DNA of 64,000 nucleotides from Paenibacillus chondroitinus NBRC 15376 (lineage in GTDB: Bacteria; Bacillota; Bacilli; Paenibacillales; NBRC-103111): the NCBI RefSeq assembly GCF_004000765.1, contig NZ_BILW01000011.1, positions 1 to 64,000 of the forward strand, given 5' to 3'. Positions 63,558-64,000 of the stretch are shown piece after piece. Position 1 is the first letter of the stretch, and the number at the start of each line of letters is the position of its first letter. A model generated the notes under the pieces. The model ran no database searches. It was given only the letters and a program-made list of their open reading frames with translations, and was not told where the DNA came from. The translations under genes and the position numbers were made by a program.

Positions 63558-63735
63558 TCCCTCCTCTGGGGTGCTCCTATTATACTAGATGATCTATGGA
63601 TTAAATTTGATTGGACACCTTAGTAGATAGGGCAATATAGAGCCGCACAGATTGCAGTGGCGATATAAATATATTTTTTTCTTAACAAAAAAATGGTTTA
63701 CAAAAACCAGGTTAACGCATATATTTAAGTCAAAG

Positions 63736-63805
63736 TGTTTCCTTGGGCAAACTTTTTGTCCTAATGGAAACAAAATTTTTGCGCAAAATGTTTCCTTAAT
63801 GCAAA
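63736..63805 (+). promoter_or_regulatory. Repeated TGTTTCCTT boxes before Tat-exported gene
   Basis: TGTTTCCTTGGGCAAA at 63736 and TGTTTCCTTAATGCAAA at 63789 are direct copies 53 bases apart; GGAAACA at 63766-63772 is the inverse and forms a dyad with the second. The rest of 63558-63846 is AT-rich with no gene that I can support. Confidence 0.5.
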
Positions 63806-63846
63806 ATAATTGTAAACAAGCAATATTAATGGGGGAGGGTTTAACG

Positions 63847-64000
63847 ATGCTGCGTGATTCGAATGATAAGATCTCAAGACGCAAACTTTTGAAGATGGGA
63901 GGTGCCGGGGCTTTTGCCGTTATTGGAGCTGCTTTATTACATCCATCCACTTTATTCGGAAAGTCGACCTTAGTGGCGGATAAACATGACATTCATAAGG
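63847..64000 (+). CDS. Tat-exported protein, N-terminus only
   Basis: At least 51 residues, cut by the window end. The start MLRDSNDKISRRKLLKMGG carries the twin-arginine motif SRRKLLK (Arg11-Arg12) followed by hydrophobic AFAVIGAALL, so the product is exported folded by Tat, often with a cofactor. GGGGGAGG precedes the ATG. The mature domain cannot be identified; a phosphoesterase, oxidoreductase or polysaccharide lyase would all fit. Confidence 0.8.
   Translation, partial: MLRDSNDKISRRKLLKMGGAGAFAVIGAALLHPSTLFGKSTLVADKHDIHK

Noticed and set aside
63594-63992. 132-codon minus-strand frame at the window end
   Set aside because: It is antisense to the Tat-signal gene at 63847, which has a strong ribosome site and the twin-Arg motif.

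Overview
The window looks like chromosomal DNA of a Paenibacillaceae bacterium (Paenibacillus-like); this is inferred, not tested. The signs are strong AGGAGG ribosome sites with many GTG/TTG starts, three YesM/YesN- or LplB/LplC-style sugar ABC transporters that lack their own ATPase gene, an SLH-anchored enzyme, a gerAB spore-germination remnant, and intergenic repeats present in several copies. No rRNA, tRNA, CRISPR array, intact insertion sequence or prophage structural gene was recognised.

Layout. 0-9.3 kb: a small protein, then an AraC-type response regulator and sensor kinase followed by a lipoprotein/permease/permease ABC importer, a Gfo/Idh/MocA dehydrogenase and a sugar isomerase-like TIM barrel, which together form one carbohydrate uptake and catabolism locus. 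9.4-10.6 kb: a protein with an N-terminal LQRTIGN motif, a signature of DUF4157-type proteins linked to contractile injection systems. 10.7-17.4 kb: MFS exporter, Rrf2 regulator with a thioredoxin-reductase-like flavoprotein, azoreductase with MarR regulator, CBS protein, type II NADH dehydrogenase with DUF1641 protein. 17.6-17.9 kb: a perfect Fur box before a frameshifted gene. 18-20.9 kb: Na+/H+ antiporter and YebC-family protein. 20.9-22.4 kb: a patchwork of dispersed repeats and a decayed gerAB gene.

22.7-35.8 kb: a second carbohydrate region with a six-hairpin glycosidase, a GH29 alpha-L-fucosidase, an AraC regulator, a beta-propeller glycosidase and a six-gene run (lipoprotein, two permeases, PLP enzyme, GntR/LacI hybrid regulator, PhyH-type dioxygenase). 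35.9-39.5 kb is an AT-rich island with a second LQRTIGN protein, a possible GNAT-fold protein, short coding remnants and a broken short-chain dehydrogenase gene. 39.9-44.5 kb: a TetX-like flavin monooxygenase directly followed by VanR/VanS-like, VanY-like and VanZ-like genes, with no vanHAX. 44.4-55.8 kb: MFS transporters, an SLH-S9 peptidase fusion, a lipoprotein, a rhodanese-SelO fusion, a DUF402 protein, a TetR-controlled drug exporter, an APH-family kinase and a nitronate monooxygenase. 55.8-62.8 kb: a third sugar locus in which a regulator/kinase pair diverges from an LplB/LplC/lipoprotein transporter across a cre-like site. The window ends with a DUF1796 protein and the start of a Tat-exported protein.

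Most regulatory calls come from dyads or direct repeats read by eye next to a matching regulator gene: Rrf2, MarR, TetR, AraC, Fur and CcpA-like sites. The most interesting material is the pair of LQRTIGN proteins (one ending in an NLS-like KKRKV), the compact TetX-like/van-like gene run, the two domain fusions, and the repeat patchwork with GNRA-loop hairpins.
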